A stretch of DNA of 64,000 nt from UBA1444 sp964601085 (GCA_964601085.1 CAZRLN010000004.1:53727-117726), one strand, 5' to 3'; positions 10,008-18,110 are shown, counted from the stretch's first letter. Made by a program: numbers and translations. Notes: generated by a model not told the origin, from the letters alone.

Positions 10008-10568
10008 ATGCGAATTTGTCTTGATCCGGGACACGACGGCGTGATCGATCCGGGCGCCATCGGCCAAGGTGGCACGATGGAATCTTCGGTGGCGCTGGCG
10101 GTGTGCCAATATACGCAAGAATTTTTGACGTCCAACGGGCACCAGGTAATGCTCACGCGATCGGCGCCGGACGCCGACGTGAATGAACTGTCTGTCCGAA
10201 CGGCGATGGCCCAGGAGTGGGGTGCGGATATCCTGGTATCCGTCCACTGTAATTCGTTTTCGGATCCGGAAGCGCACGGAACTGAAATCTGGACCACGCG
10301 CGGGCAGGACGAATCGGACCGACTGGCGGCGGCAGTATTTGATGAAATCAAAAACAACTTCCCGCAGCTCGTCGCCCGAGTCGATACATCTGACGGCGAC
10401 GACGACAAGGAAGCTGGATTCGCGGTCCTGAAAGGCGGCATGCCGTCTTGTCTGGTCGAGCTGGCGTTCATTTCGAATCCCGAGGAAGAGTTGCTATTGA
10501 ATAACCCGGCATATCAAAAATTGTTTGGTTATGCGATCGCAACGGGCATTCAGAGGTACGCGGGATGA
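10008..10568 (+). CDS. Phage endolysin, N-acetylmuramoyl-L-alanine amidase (Amidase_3)
   Basis: 186 residues, behind AGGAGG. It hydrolyses the bond between MurNAc and L-alanine of peptidoglycan. The zinc ligands and general base of the Amidase_3 family are all visible: His9 in LDPGHDG, Glu25 in MESS, His80 in SVHCNS and Glu151 in LVELAFISN. There is no signal peptide and no wall-binding domain, so it should accumulate in the cytoplasm and depend on the holin. The stop overlaps the next start by four bases. Family assignment is firm; lysis function is inferred from the phage context. Confidence 0.92.
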   Translation: MRICLDPGHDGVIDPGAIGQGGTMESSVALAVCQYTQEFLTSNGHQVMLTRSAPDADVNELSVRTAMAQEWGADILVSVHCNSFSDPEAHGTEIWTTRGQDESDRLAAAVFDEIKNNFPQLVARVDTSDGDDDKEAGFAVLKGGMPSCLVELAFISNPEEELLLNNPAYQKLFGYAIATGIQRYAG

Positions 10569-11083
10569 AAAAAGGTTTTGCTTTTGTAATGATCTTTGTG
10601 CTGGTGGCGGCGCTCATGAGCGTCGCCCTGGCCGCCCCGCAAACAAAAACCGATCTGTGTCTGCTGCGGCTGGAGCCGTATGTCGACATCGTGCAGGACG
10701 CCGGACTTTACCCGTCGGTCTATCTCGCGCAGGCGCTGCTGGAGACGGGGCACTGTTCCAGCCCCGCCGTCGGCTACAATAATTTTTGGGGGATCAAATG
10801 CAGGTCGGACCTTTGCTTCGCGAAAGATACCTGGGAGGTTTACGACGGGAAGCGGTGGGATGGCAAGAAACTGTTCCAGATCTTTTATTCCGCCCGCGCC
10901 GGCACGGAGGCATATTGCCGAAAAATCCTATGGCAGCCCGAATATAAGAATGTCGATTTTTCCAGCCGCGACCGTTTTATTGATACGATGGCCAAGGTTT
11001 GGGCGCTGGATCTGGGCTATGCCGGCAAGCTGCGGGGTATTATCCAGCGGTACAACCTGACAAAATATGATCGGAGGGAATAA
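10565..11083 (+). CDS. Secreted glucosaminidase-type muramidase (GH73/FlgJ-like)
   Basis: 172 residues. A signal peptide (residues 1-23, cut after SVALA) precedes a compact GH73 domain. The catalytic Glu60 lies in LAQALLETG, followed by YNNFWGIKC and the typical aromatic motifs. This family cleaves beta-1,4 glycan bonds in peptidoglycan. Because it carries its own export signal it can reach the periplasm without a holin, unlike the preceding amidase. The two enzymes cut glycan and peptide bonds respectively, and the genes overlap by four bases. It could act in entry or wall remodelling, but the position among lysis genes favours lysis. Confidence 0.88.
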   Translation: MKKGFAFVMIFVLVAALMSVALAAPQTKTDLCLLRLEPYVDIVQDAGLYPSVYLAQALLETGHCSSPAVGYNNFWGIKCRSDLCFAKDTWEVYDGKRWDGKKLFQIFYSARAGTEAYCRKILWQPEYKNVDFSSRDRFIDTMAKVWALDLGYAGKLRGIIQRYNLTKYDRRE

Positions 11084-11084
11084 G

Positions 11085-11621
11085 GTGTGTGGGCGAAATA
11101 TAAACCTTATCTTATCGGCGCTCTTGTTCTCGTTGTTGTGTTTGGCGCCGGGTTTGTGCTCGGCCGCTCCGGAGACAATAACAATGACGATGGCCGAAGC
11201 GCAGCAATTTCAGGACAGCTTCGAGAGGCAGTTGCAAATAATCAGCGACTTGCAGCTAAGAATGCGGAACTCGAACGAATTAATAACGAGCTTGGAGAAA
11301 AGATTGCAGCAATCGAATCTGAAAGCGCAGAGCTTAGAGTCGAACTCGAAGCAAGCCAAAGAGATGCAGCTGCAACAGCAGAAAATAATCGCAGAATTGA
11401 AGTCGGATTACAAGAAGCAAGAGACCTTACTGAATCAGACCTTGGCCGAATTCGCGCGATACGTGAAAGAGCACCGGCAGCGGCGAAATAATATCGGGAT
11501 CTACGGTAACACCACCTCTGCCGGAGTGTTCGTCATGCATGATCGGCTGATGATTTCGGTCGGGCAAAAATGGACCGGCGGGCTGGAGGCCGGCGCCGGC
11601 GTTGTCGTGGTGGCGTGGTAA
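11085..11621 (+). CDS. Exported coiled-coil phage protein, candidate outer-membrane spanin partner
   Basis: 178 residues from GTG 11085, six bases after GGAGGG (11073-11078). An upstream in-frame ATG at 11067 has no clear site. Residues 1-25 form a signal peptide with probable cleavage near CSA-AP; neither Cys sits in a canonical lipobox. A long Gln/Lys/Glu-rich coiled coil spans about 35-135. The last 45 residues are beta-rich (GIYGN, GVFVMHD, MISVGQKW) and end GVVVVAW, an aromatic terminus as in outer-membrane proteins. The 134-codon gene starting at 11087 lies wholly inside it in another frame. GC at third codon positions looks normal here, and the final 130 bases are free of overlap, so this frame is very probably real. 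It may be the outer-membrane half of a spanin pair. Confidence 0.7.
   Translation: MCGRNINLILSALLFSLLCLAPGLCSAAPETITMTMAEAQQFQDSFERQLQIISDLQLRMRNSNELITSLEKRLQQSNLKAQSLESNSKQAKEMQLQQQKIIAELKSDYKKQETLLNQTLAEFARYVKEHRQRRNNIGIYGNTTSAGVFVMHDRLMISVGQKWTGGLEAGAGVVVVAW
11087..11491 (+). CDS. Nested Rz-like inner-membrane spanin candidate
   Basis: 134 residues from GTG 11087, eight bases after the same GGAGGG that serves the gene at 11085; the string GTGTG supplies both starts. The layout is that of Rz-type i-spanins: a short cytoplasmic N-terminus, one uncleaved transmembrane helix (YLIGALVLVVVFGAGFVLGR) and a periplasmic coiled coil rich in Glu, Ala and Asn up to the C-terminus. The whole gene is read out of frame with the surrounding gene. 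Its third codon positions coincide with the second positions of the other frame and are A-rich, so codon statistics cannot prove it. It could be a compositional shadow, since T-rich DNA gives hydrophobic residues and A/G-rich DNA gives coiled coils in both frames. The start geometry and position after two lysins favour a real gene. Confidence 0.6.
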   Translation: MWAKYKPYLIGALVLVVVFGAGFVLGRSGDNNNDDGRSAAISGQLREAVANNQRLAAKNAELERINNELGEKIAAIESESAELRVELEASQRDAAATAENNRRIEVGLQEARDLTESDLGRIRAIRERAPAAAK

Positions 11622-11630
11622 TTAAAGAGC

Positions 11631-11650
11631 TGACACAGATTTTGACACAG
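11631..11650 (+). repeat. Direct repeat TGACACAG x2 near prophage end
   Basis: TGACACAG occurs at 11631-11638 and 11643-11650, twelve bases apart, in the non-coding strip between the last phage gene and the tRNA fragment. Directly repeated 8-10 base motifs roughly 100-150 bases inside an attachment core are where tyrosine integrases bind their arm-type sites. Function here is inferred from position only. Confidence 0.35.
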
Positions 11651-11771
11651 AATGTACCAAAACGGGTCGGACGCGAGGCGGAACATCAACAATGGGTTTT
11701 CTGCAAAATTACACTATCAACGCGGCTTCGCCCCAATAAAATCAATGCGTTTTCAGCTATTTAACTGATGC

Positions 11772-11817
11772 TTTGACATCGAAGAGGTCTGCGGTTCGAG
11801 TCCGCCTAACCCCACCA
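11772..11817 (+). other. Prophage attachment site: 3' half of a tRNA gene
   Basis: The sequence reads as the 3' part of a tRNA: anticodon-loop end with GAC, 3' anticodon strand CGAAG, variable loop AGGTC, T-arm GCGG-TTCGAGT-CCGC, acceptor strand TAACCCC, A73 and encoded CCA at 11815-11817. No matching 5' half (GGGGTTA acceptor strand, D-arm) is present upstream, and the phage sequence just before it does not pair with the anticodon stem. This is the usual trace of a phage integrated at the anticodon-loop/3' end of a tRNA gene, with the intact copy expected at the other end of the prophage. If GAC is the anticodon the target was tRNA-Val, but that is tentative. Confidence 0.7.
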
Positions 11818-11828
11818 ACGCAAACATT

Positions 11829-11861
11829 AGACTTCCGGGATTTTCTCGGGAGTCTTTTTTT
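11829..11861 (+). terminator. Rho-independent terminator after tRNA fragment
   Basis: An AGACTTCCGG / TCGGGAGTCT hairpin with a small AT-rich loop is followed by seven Ts. It is probably the original terminator of the tRNA gene that received the prophage, left on the chromosomal side. Confidence 0.8.
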
Positions 11862-12156
11862 GATTTTTATGTTTTATCATTTTTTGTCTTCTTCGCGAAA
11901 GATGAATCCTGTTACAATTCATAGCGGTGGCAGGATACTGTGAGTGGATACTGTTTAATATATTGGACCATTTGCCAAAAAATTGAAGGAAATTTGTAAA
12001 CAAGAAAGAATATATCATTTGATGGTATTGTTTAATCAGTAACCCTTAATTGTCTTTTGATCGCGGACGGAGGATCGCGATTCAATTCTTTTCCGGACCA
12101 GCGTAGTTTTTCAATAACGGGAGCTGGAGCAAGATCATGGCAGGAGGACGAGAGGA

Positions 12157-13020
12157 ATGTTCAAGTTCGTGTTGATATTGCTTGTCGTACTTGCACTTGT
12201 TACTTGCGGTTGTACCAATAACCAGGAAAGTGTGGCTGTTAACCAAGGAAAACCGGACGCGTCGCCCGCCGCGAAATTTGCGAATCGGTTCATTGTGGCC
12301 GGGTCTGGGACGAATCTTCCTATAACCGAACAATTGGCTGTGGCTTATCGGAAAAAGACCGGCAGCAAGATCGAAGTGCCGAAAAGTATCGGCTCGGATG
12401 GCGCTGTCAAAGCGGTTCAAGACGGTACAATCAGTTTGGGCCTCGTGTCGCGGCCATTAACGAATGCAGAGCAAGCCGCCGGGCTAAAAACAATCCAATA
12501 CGCGCGGGTCGGAATCGTGTTTGCGGTTCACCCGTCCGTTCGGGAGGACAATGTTACCTTTGAAGAGATTTTGCAGATGCATCGCGCCCAAAAGAGCGTA
12601 TGGGCTGACGGAACTCGGATCAAAGTACTGATCCGCAATGTCCATGACAGTTCGAATCAGATTTTATTTTCAATGATCCCGGGATTTAGGCGGATGATTG
12701 AGGAATCGTTGGCTGAGAATCGCTGGCCCATCATGTACCATGATGTGGAGATGTCTGATTCATTACGGGCCAAGGCCGGAACTTTTGGCCACACGGATAC
12801 AACCTCGATCAAAATATTCGGCGGAATCAAGGCATTATCGCTAAATGGGATCGAACCGACGCCGGAGAATGTGCGGAGCGGGCGGTACCCTTGGGTAAAA
12901 GAACTATCTTTTCTGTATAAGGGCGAATTATCCGACCAAGCAAAAAGGTTTGTCGAATATGTCCTGTCTTCTGAGGGGAGGACGATTGTTGAGGCGAACG
13001 GTGGCGTTGGAACGCGGTAA
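12157..13020 (+). CDS. Periplasmic phosphate-binding-like lipoprotein (PstS-like fold)
   Basis: 287 residues. An N-terminal hydrophobic segment ends in TCGC, a likely lipid-attachment cysteine although the lipobox is not canonical. The mature part begins with GSGTNLP, the anion-binding loop of PstS-type proteins, followed by GSDGA and the SLGLVSR segment. The fold and length fit phosphate-type substrate-binding proteins. No ABC permease genes follow. Instead a GGDEF/HD-GYP gene starts 15 bases downstream, so the pair is probably an operon in which this protein presents a ligand to the membrane enzyme. The ligand could be phosphate or another oxyanion; the sequence does not settle it. Confidence 0.75.
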   Translation: MFKFVLILLVVLALVTCGCTNNQESVAVNQGKPDASPAAKFANRFIVAGSGTNLPITEQLAVAYRKKTGSKIEVPKSIGSDGAVKAVQDGTISLGLVSRPLTNAEQAAGLKTIQYARVGIVFAVHPSVREDNVTFEEILQMHRAQKSVWADGTRIKVLIRNVHDSSNQILFSMIPGFRRMIEESLAENRWPIMYHDVEMSDSLRAKAGTFGHTDTTSIKIFGGIKALSLNGIEPTPENVRSGRYPWVKELSFLYKGELSDQAKRFVEYVLSSEGRTIVEANGGVGTR

Positions 13021-13035
13021 GGCGGGAAAGGCGGG

Positions 13036-14829
13036 ATGAATTTGCAGAATCAAACTGGTTTCTCCCGTTCGGTTTCGAAAAAAATGTTTGTTTTGGCGAT
13101 TATTGTCGGCCTGATTATCGCTGTCGCCGTACCTTCAACCTATTGTTTTTTAATGCTCCGTGAAAGAATGGACGATAGCAGGATGCATGGCGTGCTTCTG
13201 GCCGATTCCGTCGCTTTGGCGATCCGAGACAATGAAGAACTATGGAAGTATGATGTGCCCCGCTTTATTGATATTGGCAATCGCTGGCGAAACAAGGAGC
13301 ATATTGTTTCCCTGCGCGTGTATGATACTGAACGTCAGCTTTTGTTTGAAAGAGTAAATCGTTCTGACTCGTTTGCATCGTTTATTACCCGGACGCCGAT
13401 CACCTATAATGCAACGATCGAAGGAACTTTGGAGATTCGGGACAGCTATGCGGACCTGCTGCTGAATAGTTTAATTACATTGTGTGTGTTTGGACTCCTG
13501 GGCTTTTCCCTGGGAAGGCTGATATATAGGATCGTGTCCAGCGCCGAACGCATCACTGCGGATGCGGTGGGCGAGTTGACGGCATCGCAGAAAAGTTTGC
13601 GCGAAATGGCGATCACAGACGCAAAAACACAACTGTATAATGCCACCTATTTGGGATCAGCGGTGCGAGAGGCGGTTGAAGTCGCCCGGACTACAAAGGG
13701 CGCCTTGAAATTGGCGATGCTGGATCTGGATTATTTTAAAAAGTATAATGATTTTCATGGGCATGTGGCGGGCGATGCGATTCTCGCCGAGTTGGCGGTC
13801 CTGCTGAAGCAAAGTGTGCGGTCGTCCGAAATTGTTGGACGGTTTGGCGGCGAAGAGTTTTTGGTGATTATACCGGATGCGGAGGAGACTGCGGCTCTGG
13901 CGCTTGCGCACAGAATACGGACTGCGATTGCGGAGCATAGTTTCCCGGGTGCGGAGGTTTTGCCGGGAGGACGGTTGACCGTCAGCATCGGGTTGGCAAG
14001 CTATCGACAGGGGATGAGTCCGGCGAATTTGATGGATCAGGCGGATAAGGCTCTGTATGCGGCGAAGGAGGCCGGACGCAACCAGGTATGTATTACCTGT
14101 GGCGGCGAATATTATATCAATGGAACGAAATTGGTCAGTATTGGCAACATTGCTTTTATCAGCGAGACCTTTCGGGAGATGATCCGGGCGATTGACGAGA
14201 AAGCGCAAGGCGGAATTATCAGTCCGCAGGCGGAAGCGCTGCTTTCGTTTCTCAAAACAATGGATTCTCGAGAGAATGCAATATCCCAACATTCCCTGAT
14301 GGTCAATAAAACGTCGATGGCCATTGGGAGAAAGATGGGATTGTCGGAAAAGGATCTGTTGGAGCTTCACTGGGGAACTTTGTTGCATGATATTGGCAAG
14401 CTGGGGATCAGCGACGCCTTATTGATGAAACCCTCGGCGCTTACGGAACACGAATATGAAATCATCAAACGTCACCCCGTAGTGGGGTTTGAGTTGGTAA
14501 AAAACAATGATTACCTTTCGGCGGCAGCCAAAATTATTCTATGTCACCATGAAAGATGGGATGGCGCCGGCTATCCTCATGGACTTAAAGGGGCCCAAAC
14601 TCCTTTTATGGCGCGGATTTGCTGCGCCGCCGACGCGGTGGCGGCTATGGCGGAAGACAGACCTTATCGACGCGCCCTGACATACGGACAGATTGTTGCG
14701 GAATTACAGCGACAGAGCGCCGTGCAGTTTGATCCGGAAATTGTTGAGGTGTTTGTTTCGCTGCAAAATCAGAGGGAACAGAGTTTTGAAACGCTCGAAC
14801 CAGTGTCTGTGCAGCAGGTGATGGCTTAG
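13036..14829 (+). CDS. Membrane-bound GGDEF / HD-GYP cyclic-di-GMP enzyme
   Basis: 597 residues. Transmembrane helices near 17-40 and 145-170 flank a small periplasmic segment of about 100 residues. A GGDEF domain follows with an intact GGEEF signature near residue 271, then an HD-GYP domain with HDIGKLG near 452 and HHERWDGAGYP near 505. Both the synthase and phosphodiesterase motifs look intact, so it may make and degrade c-di-GMP under different conditions. The short periplasmic part has no obvious ligand domain of its own, which makes the PstS-like lipoprotein encoded just upstream a plausible sensory partner. The upstream gene ends 15 bases before this start. Confidence 0.88.
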   Translation: MNLQNQTGFSRSVSKKMFVLAIIVGLIIAVAVPSTYCFLMLRERMDDSRMHGVLLADSVALAIRDNEELWKYDVPRFIDIGNRWRNKEHIVSLRVYDTERQLLFERVNRSDSFASFITRTPITYNATIEGTLEIRDSYADLLLNSLITLCVFGLLGFSLGRLIYRIVSSAERITADAVGELTASQKSLREMAITDAKTQLYNATYLGSAVREAVEVARTTKGALKLAMLDLDYFKKYNDFHGHVAGDAILAELAVLLKQSVRSSEIVGRFGGEEFLVIIPDAEETAALALAHRIRTAIAEHSFPGAEVLPGGRLTVSIGLASYRQGMSPANLMDQADKALYAAKEAGRNQVCITCGGEYYINGTKLVSIGNIAFISETFREMIRAIDEKAQGGIISPQAEALLSFLKTMDSRENAISQHSLMVNKTSMAIGRKMGLSEKDLLELHWGTLLHDIGKLGISDALLMKPSALTEHEYEIIKRHPVVGFELVKNNDYLSAAAKIILCHHERWDGAGYPHGLKGAQTPFMARICCAADAVAAMAEDRPYRRALTYGQIVAELQRQSAVQFDPEIVEVFVSLQNQREQSFETLEPVSVQQVMA

Positions 14830-14866
14830 TTCATGCAAAATTATGAGATGAAAATGAGGGATAATA

Positions 14867-15931
14867 ATGGCCCCGGATCATACGATCGATGAGAATGCGC
14901 CTCGGCATCAGCGCCGGATTCGATATAAAGGTGCATATCCCAGGAACTTTAAGGAAAAATATAAAGAACTTCAACCCGAGCGCTATGCCGATGCAGTGGC
15001 CCGTGTTATTCAAAAAGGCAGTACTCCCGCCGGAACGCATCGGTCCATTTGTGTTGAAGAAATATTGGAATTGCTGCAAATCCGGCCAGGGCAGACCGGG
15101 TTGGACGCTACCCTGGGTTATGGCGGCCATACATTGGCGATGCTCAAATGCTTGAATTCACAGGGACGACTGTATTCCATTGATGTCGACCCGCTTGAAT
15201 TGCCACGTACTCAGGAACGTTTGGAACGCTTGGGCTACGGCCCGGATATTTTAGAAATCCGACAGATGAACTTTTCCCAGATCGATCAACTCACCTATGA
15301 ATCCGGGCCGTTCAATTTTGTATTGGCTGATCTAGGTGTTTCTTCCATGCAAATAGACAATCCGGACAGGGGGTTTTCCTTTCGGGCGGAAGGGCCCCTG
15401 GATTTGCGGCTAAATCCGACACGAGGGCGTTCGGCGGCCAACCGATTAAAGAAAATGACCCTGGACGAGTTGCAAAACATGTTGGTGGAAAATGCGGATG
15501 AGCCTCACGCCGGGGTAATCGCCCGCACCATCATTTCCAGTCTGAAAAAAGGCATCGAGATATCGACGACAACACAACTCCGCAATATCATCCAGGAAGC
15601 TCTGAAGTCTGTCCCCAAAATCAGCGAGGACGAAATGAAAAAATCCTGCCAACGCTGTTTTCAGGCGCTGCGGATTGATGTCAACAAGGAGTATGAAGTG
15701 CTGGATGAATTTTTGGCAAAGCTGCCGGATGTTCTTGCCAAAGACGGGCGTGTGGCTATTCTTACATTTCATTCCGGCGAAGATCGACGGGTAAAAAAAT
15801 CTTTTAAGCACTTTTTCCGCGAAGGCGTTTATCGTGAGATCGCCCCCGAGCCGATCCGGCCATCCGACAAAGAATGTCGAGAAAATAGCCGGGCGCGTTC
15901 CGCCAAACTGCGCTGGGCCATCAAAGCGTAG
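14867..15931 (+). CDS. RsmH/MraW-family SAM-dependent methyltransferase, stand-alone paralogue
   Basis: 354 residues with GGGATAATA before the ATG. A basic N-terminal extension of about 45 residues (HQRRIRYKGAYPRNFKEKYKE) precedes the RsmH family core: LDATLGYGGHT (SAM-binding loop), DVDP, ADLGVSSMQIDNPDRGFSF, and the C-terminal FHSGEDRRVKKSF and RARSAKLRWA motifs. Genuine rsmH methylates N4 of C1402 in 16S rRNA and normally lies first in the division and cell-wall cluster. Here there is no ftsL, pbp or mur neighbour, and the normal extended N-terminus differs, so this is probably a second family member. The target is unknown. Confidence 0.85.
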   Translation: MAPDHTIDENAPRHQRRIRYKGAYPRNFKEKYKELQPERYADAVARVIQKGSTPAGTHRSICVEEILELLQIRPGQTGLDATLGYGGHTLAMLKCLNSQGRLYSIDVDPLELPRTQERLERLGYGPDILEIRQMNFSQIDQLTYESGPFNFVLADLGVSSMQIDNPDRGFSFRAEGPLDLRLNPTRGRSAANRLKKMTLDELQNMLVENADEPHAGVIARTIISSLKKGIEISTTTQLRNIIQEALKSVPKISEDEMKKSCQRCFQALRIDVNKEYEVLDEFLAKLPDVLAKDGRVAILTFHSGEDRRVKKSFKHFFREGVYREIAPEPIRPSDKECRENSRARSAKLRWAIKA

Positions 15932-16288
15932 GGAAGAGACTCTGCATTTTTTGAGGTCAGTGTTTTGTATGCTGGGCCAAAATATTGTTTTTTGCTCAAT
16001 CAATAAGGAAGCGCAACGTGCCGCATCGGTACGTGGCGCTTTCTTATTAAAAAGTTGAACGCCAATATTTGCTGTGATTATACAAATTTTAGCAGACCGG
16101 TACAATTAATTGCTTGTTTATACTTATCTTTTTGTGTCCGGGGCAAGATGCCAGATTCAAACGAGTTTTATAAAATAAGGTATAAACGAAGGATTCATGA
16201 TGAAAATGTTTTTGCAGAGAAATGCATTGGGATTTGACGCTAATAAAATTATTACAATTCCATCCAACAGATAGGGGAGGGGAAATCG
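15932..16288. other. Intergenic region with one hairpin
   Basis: About 357 bases without a credible gene. It contains a strong 15-bp hairpin at 16009-16041 (AAGCGCAACGTGCCG / CGGTACGTGGCGCTT, loop CAT) followed by TCTTATT, which can terminate the methyltransferase transcript. The rest is AT-rich and ends in AGGGGAGGGG, the ribosome site of the next gene. I see no riboswitch. Confidence 0.6.
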
Positions 16289-18007
16289 GTGATTATCTGC
16301 GGGATCAATTCAAGCCACACTGCATCCGCAGCTCTTGTGAAAGACGGACAGATTTTGTGCGCATTACAGGAGGAACGACCAACTCGGGAGAAAAACCGTA
16401 ACGGGTTTCCCGAAGCGGCCATTCGATCCATACTATCCATGAAGAACCTGGACTGGACAGATGTTGATGCTTATGTTTTCGGCGGTCACGAGACGTATAC
16501 CGAACTCGGCCTCAAAGAGGGAGACCGGTCCGCCCGCATCCGCAGTTACAAGGAGATGCTGGATCCGATCGGGCAGGTGAAACGAATGCTGCGGGATACT
16601 CCTCTGCGCGGTTTGGTTCATCGGCAACGACGGGAAGCTGACATTCAGAAGATCGCGGCCCACGGTGTATCACGCAACCGGATCTTTTCCATCGAGCATC
16701 ATCGGTGTCATGCGTCCACAGCGTTTTATGGGTCGGGGATGGATCGGGACGCGATAGTGTTCACCGTCGATGGCGCCGGCGATTCACTTTGCGCAACCGT
16801 ATCGATTCCGGGAACAGATGGGCGATTGCAACGACTCACCACCATCGCCGAAGAACATTCCATCGGGAATCTTTGGTCGGTCATTACGTCCCTGATGAGC
16901 ATGGTGCCGCTTGAGCATGAATACAAACTCATGGGTATGGCGCCTTATGCAAGTGGGGAGCGCGTTTCCCAAGCAAAGAAGATTTTTCATAGCGCTTTCC
17001 GAATGACGGGGGATGGATGGAATTTGGCTTCAGGCGTTCCGAACACCTTGTTTTCATACAACTTCTGGCGAAAACGACTGGAATTTACACGTTTTGATTA
17101 TATTTGCGCCGGGTTGCAGAGTTTTACGGAAGAATTTTTGACAGAATGGATCCAGGGGTGGCTCCAGAAGACCGGACGCAGGAAGGTTCGATTGTCCGGC
17201 GGTGTTTTTATGAACGTGAAACTTAACAAGGTGATCGGTGAATTGCCGGAAGTGGATGATCTTTTCGTATTTCCTTCCTGCGGCGATGAGACCAATTCCA
17301 TTGGCGCCGCCTGGGCGTACCTTGAGGATCGGAATCAGGCTACACTAATCGAACCACTCAAGACGCTATATCTTGGCCCGGAACCAACCGAAGCCGAGTA
17401 CCGGAACGCTGCTAACCGTGCCAGCAATCTGGGATGGACGGTGAGCGCTCCGACGGAACTGGACGAGGTCGTGGCGGAACTGCTTAGTCAGGGGCAAGTG
17501 GTGGCTCGCGCGACCGGGCGCGAGGAATTTGGCGCCCGCTCCCTTGGTAATCGGGCAATCTTGGCGGATCCGATCCGCACGGATGTAATCAAGACTGTCA
17601 ACAAGGCTATCAAGAACCGTGATTTTTGGATGCCGTTCGCGCCTTCGATCATGCAAGAACACGCCGATCGGTACGTGGATAATCCGAAAAATTTTTCAGC
17701 GCCGTACATGATCTTGGCGTTTGATTCCAGGAACCGTGACGAAGTCAAAGCGGCCTGTCATCCAGAGGATGCAACCATTCGCCCACAAATCGTTTCTCAC
17801 ATGGACAATCCACAGTATCACCGCCTGATCGAACTCTTCCACCGTAAAACAGGGCGCGGGGCTATACTCAATACGTCCTTGAATATTCATGGCGAACCCA
17901 TTGTTTCTACGCCAGACGATGCCATTGACGTGATGCGGCGCTCGGGCCTTCTACATCTGGCGCTTGGTCCATACTTGATTTCGAAACCGGATGGGCTTCG
18001 CCAATAG
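16289..18007 (+). CDS. O-carbamoyltransferase of the NodU/CmcH/TobZ family
   Basis: 572 residues from GTG 16289, six to seven bases after AGGGGAGGGG. The N-terminal ASKHA/Kae1-like domain begins MIICGINSSHTASAAL and continues with LQEER, the metal/nucleotide site HHRCHA(S)TAFYGS and FTVDGAGD. The C-terminal domain has FGARSLGNRAILADP and LNTSLNIHGEPIV. Family members use carbamoyl phosphate and ATP to make a carbamoyl adenylate, then transfer it to a hydroxyl of a sugar or natural product. No glycosyltransferase, polyketide or antibiotic genes lie nearby, so the acceptor is unknown. The LysR gene about 100 bases downstream may or may not be related. Confidence 0.88.
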   Translation: MIICGINSSHTASAALVKDGQILCALQEERPTREKNRNGFPEAAIRSILSMKNLDWTDVDAYVFGGHETYTELGLKEGDRSARIRSYKEMLDPIGQVKRMLRDTPLRGLVHRQRREADIQKIAAHGVSRNRIFSIEHHRCHASTAFYGSGMDRDAIVFTVDGAGDSLCATVSIPGTDGRLQRLTTIAEEHSIGNLWSVITSLMSMVPLEHEYKLMGMAPYASGERVSQAKKIFHSAFRMTGDGWNLASGVPNTLFSYNFWRKRLEFTRFDYICAGLQSFTEEFLTEWIQGWLQKTGRRKVRLSGGVFMNVKLNKVIGELPEVDDLFVFPSCGDETNSIGAAWAYLEDRNQATLIEPLKTLYLGPEPTEAEYRNAANRASNLGWTVSAPTELDEVVAELLSQGQVVARATGREEFGARSLGNRAILADPIRTDVIKTVNKAIKNRDFWMPFAPSIMQEHADRYVDNPKNFSAPYMILAFDSRNRDEVKAACHPEDATIRPQIVSHMDNPQYHRLIELFHRKTGRGAILNTSLNIHGEPIVSTPDDAIDVMRRSGLLHLALGPYLISKPDGLRQ

Positions 18008-18110
18008 TATTTGTTGCGATTGACAGGATTTCGGGATGACGCCCGCGAATTAACATGCATAGCCTCGTGCGCAGGTAAGGCCGAACGCGGCGGAGAACAG
18101 GAGGAATTGC

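Noticed and set aside
11772..11817. A functional tRNA gene
   Set aside because: Only the 3' half is present; no D-arm or 5' acceptor strand upstream.
12060..12085. GATCGCG repeated twice before the lipoprotein gene
   Set aside because: Too short and imperfect to call an operator or terminator.
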